Of a stretch of DNA of 64,000 nucleotides, positions 63,274 to 64,000 are shown piece by piece. The stretch covers positions 124,001-188,000 of the forward strand of contig NZ_PDOC01000005.1 in NCBI RefSeq assembly GCF_002760655.1. The letters are read 5' to 3'. This DNA is from Massilia eurypsychrophila (lineage in GTDB: Bacteria; Pseudomonadota; Gammaproteobacteria; Burkholderiales; Burkholderiaceae_D). Positions within the stretch are counted from its first letter, which is position 1; the number at the start of each line of letters is the position of its first letter. The position numbers and the translations under genes are program-made. A model generated the notes under the pieces. It saw nothing but the letters and a program-made list of their open reading frames with translations. It did no database searches and was not told the DNA's origin.

Positions 63274-64000
63274 GCACGCAGCCGCCGCCGCAGGAGCCGC
63301 AGGATCCGGACCGGACGATGCTGATCCCGACGCCGGGCGGCCGGCGGCCGGCGCCGGCCGTCGCCGCCGCGCAGGCACCGGCAAGCCAGCCGCAGCATCA
63401 GCCGGCGGCCGGATTGGCCGGACGTGGCCTGAACGCGCTGGTACGGGCGGCCAATCCGCTGCTCGACCTGGTGGCGCCGCTGCGCACGATGGCGCAGCCG
63501 CCCGATCTGCAGCAGCTGCGCGAACGCCTGGCGCTGGCCCTGAAGACGTTCGAAAGCGATGGCCGCCAGGCCGGCGTCGACAGCGAAGCGATCGCCGCGG
63601 CGCGCTACGTGCTGTGCACACTGCTCGACGAAACCATCGCCAGCACCGCTTGGGGCAGCGGTGTGTGGGGAACGCGCAGCCTGCTGGTGGCGTTTCACAA
63701 TGAAGCTTCCGGCGGCGAAAAGGTGTTCCTGATCCTGCAGCGCCTGACCCAGAATGTCGCCGCCCACATCGACCTGCTGGAGCTCATATACCTGTGCCTG
63801 GCCCTTGGCCTGGAGGGGCGCTACCGCCTGCTGGCCGGCGGCAAGGACCAGCTGGCGACGCTGCGCGAGCGCCTGCTGCAGCTGATCAAACAACAGCGCG
63901 GCGGCTACGAGAGCGACCTGTCGCCCGGATGGCGCGGCGAAAGCGTGCAGACAGCGTCGCATGCGCGCGTGCCCGTGTGGGTGATCGCCGCAGGTCTGGG
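63270..64000 (+). CDS. tssL: T6SS membrane-complex protein TssL (DotU/ImpK), 3' end beyond window
   Basis: Open from GTG 63270 to the window end (243 codons). GTGA overlaps the tssK stop. A Pro/Gln-rich leader of about 50 residues comes first; the DotU domain follows: NPLLDLVAPLRTMAQPPDL, ARYVLCTLLDETIASTAWG, LELIYLCLALGLEGRYRL. The frame enters VWVIAAGL, the start of the C-terminal transmembrane helix, at the edge. TssL links to TssM and TssJ; those genes are presumably outside. Confidence 0.93.
   Translation, partial: MSTQPPPQEPQDPDRTMLIPTPGGRRPAPAVAAAQAPASQPQHQPAAGLAGRGLNALVRAANPLLDLVAPLRTMAQPPDLQQLRERLALALKTFESDGRQAGVDSEAIAAARYVLCTLLDETIASTAWGSGVWGTRSLLVAFHNEASGGEKVFLILQRLTQNVAAHIDLLELIYLCLALGLEGRYRLLAGGKDQLATLRERLLQLIKQQRGGYESDLSPGWRGESVQTASHARVPVWVIAAGL

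Overview
The window is GC-rich chromosome from a betaproteobacterium of the order Burkholderiales. The gene content and order point to the family Oxalobacteraceae (Massilia, Duganella or Janthinobacterium type). The main clues are tRNA-Leu/tig/clpP/clpX/lon/hupB/tRNA-Asp/ppiD in one run, an hpnCDE squalene operon, a malonate decarboxylase operon and a TagJ-type T6SS cluster. This placement is inference; there is no rRNA in the window.

Layout. 1-2.0 kb: end of a KtrB/TrkH potassium channel subunit (cut by the left edge) with its KtrA gating subunit. 2.1-6.6 kb: an XRE-cupin regulator divergent from kbl-tdh-sdaA, which break threonine down to glycine and acetyl-CoA and deaminate serine. 6.7-9.7 kb: thrC-moeA-moaD. 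9.7-10.2 kb: an orphan MazE-like antitoxin and a 62-aa membrane protein. 10.2-16.5 kb (minus): mdcACDEGBH, a complete biotin-independent malonate decarboxylase operon preceded by a deleted remnant of a TRAP transporter. 16.6-18.4 kb (minus): a tightly coupled operon of membrane protein, small XRE repressor, alpha/beta hydrolase and small membrane protein, with a consensus promoter overlapped by two operators. 18.5-21.5 kb: a flavoprotein and a HAAS/GIN pair. 21.6-25.1 kb (minus): hpnC-hpnD-hpnE, with an inverted array of a dispersed 26-bp repeat between hpnD and hpnE. 25.2-29.4 kb: RND efflux adaptor and pump. 29.5-33.0 kb: a divergent TonB receptor/PepSY pair with Fur-box-like sites between them. 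33.3-42.3 kb: the protein quality-control block. 42.5-45.7 kb: PNPOx-like protein, D-Ala-D-Ala endopeptidase and a CYTH-CHAD protein. 46.1-64.0 kb: type VI secretion cluster tssA-tssB-tssC-hcp-tagJ-tssE-tssF-tssG-clpV, then a three-gene cargo insert, then vgrG-fha-tssK-tssL, cut by the right edge.

The part most worth attention is the insert between clpV and vgrG (56.7-58.6 kb). It holds a 355-aa protein with the full signature of an aspzincin (M35-like, peptidyl-Lys) metallopeptidase, a small unknown protein that could be its immunity partner, and a PAAR-like tip protein. It looks like a T6SS effector module. Other points of interest are the operator-bracketed promoter at 18.35-18.40 kb, the repeat array inside the squalene operon, the TRAP deletion scar fused to mdcA, two gap-free paralogous small membrane proteins, and hairpins on both sides of hcp.
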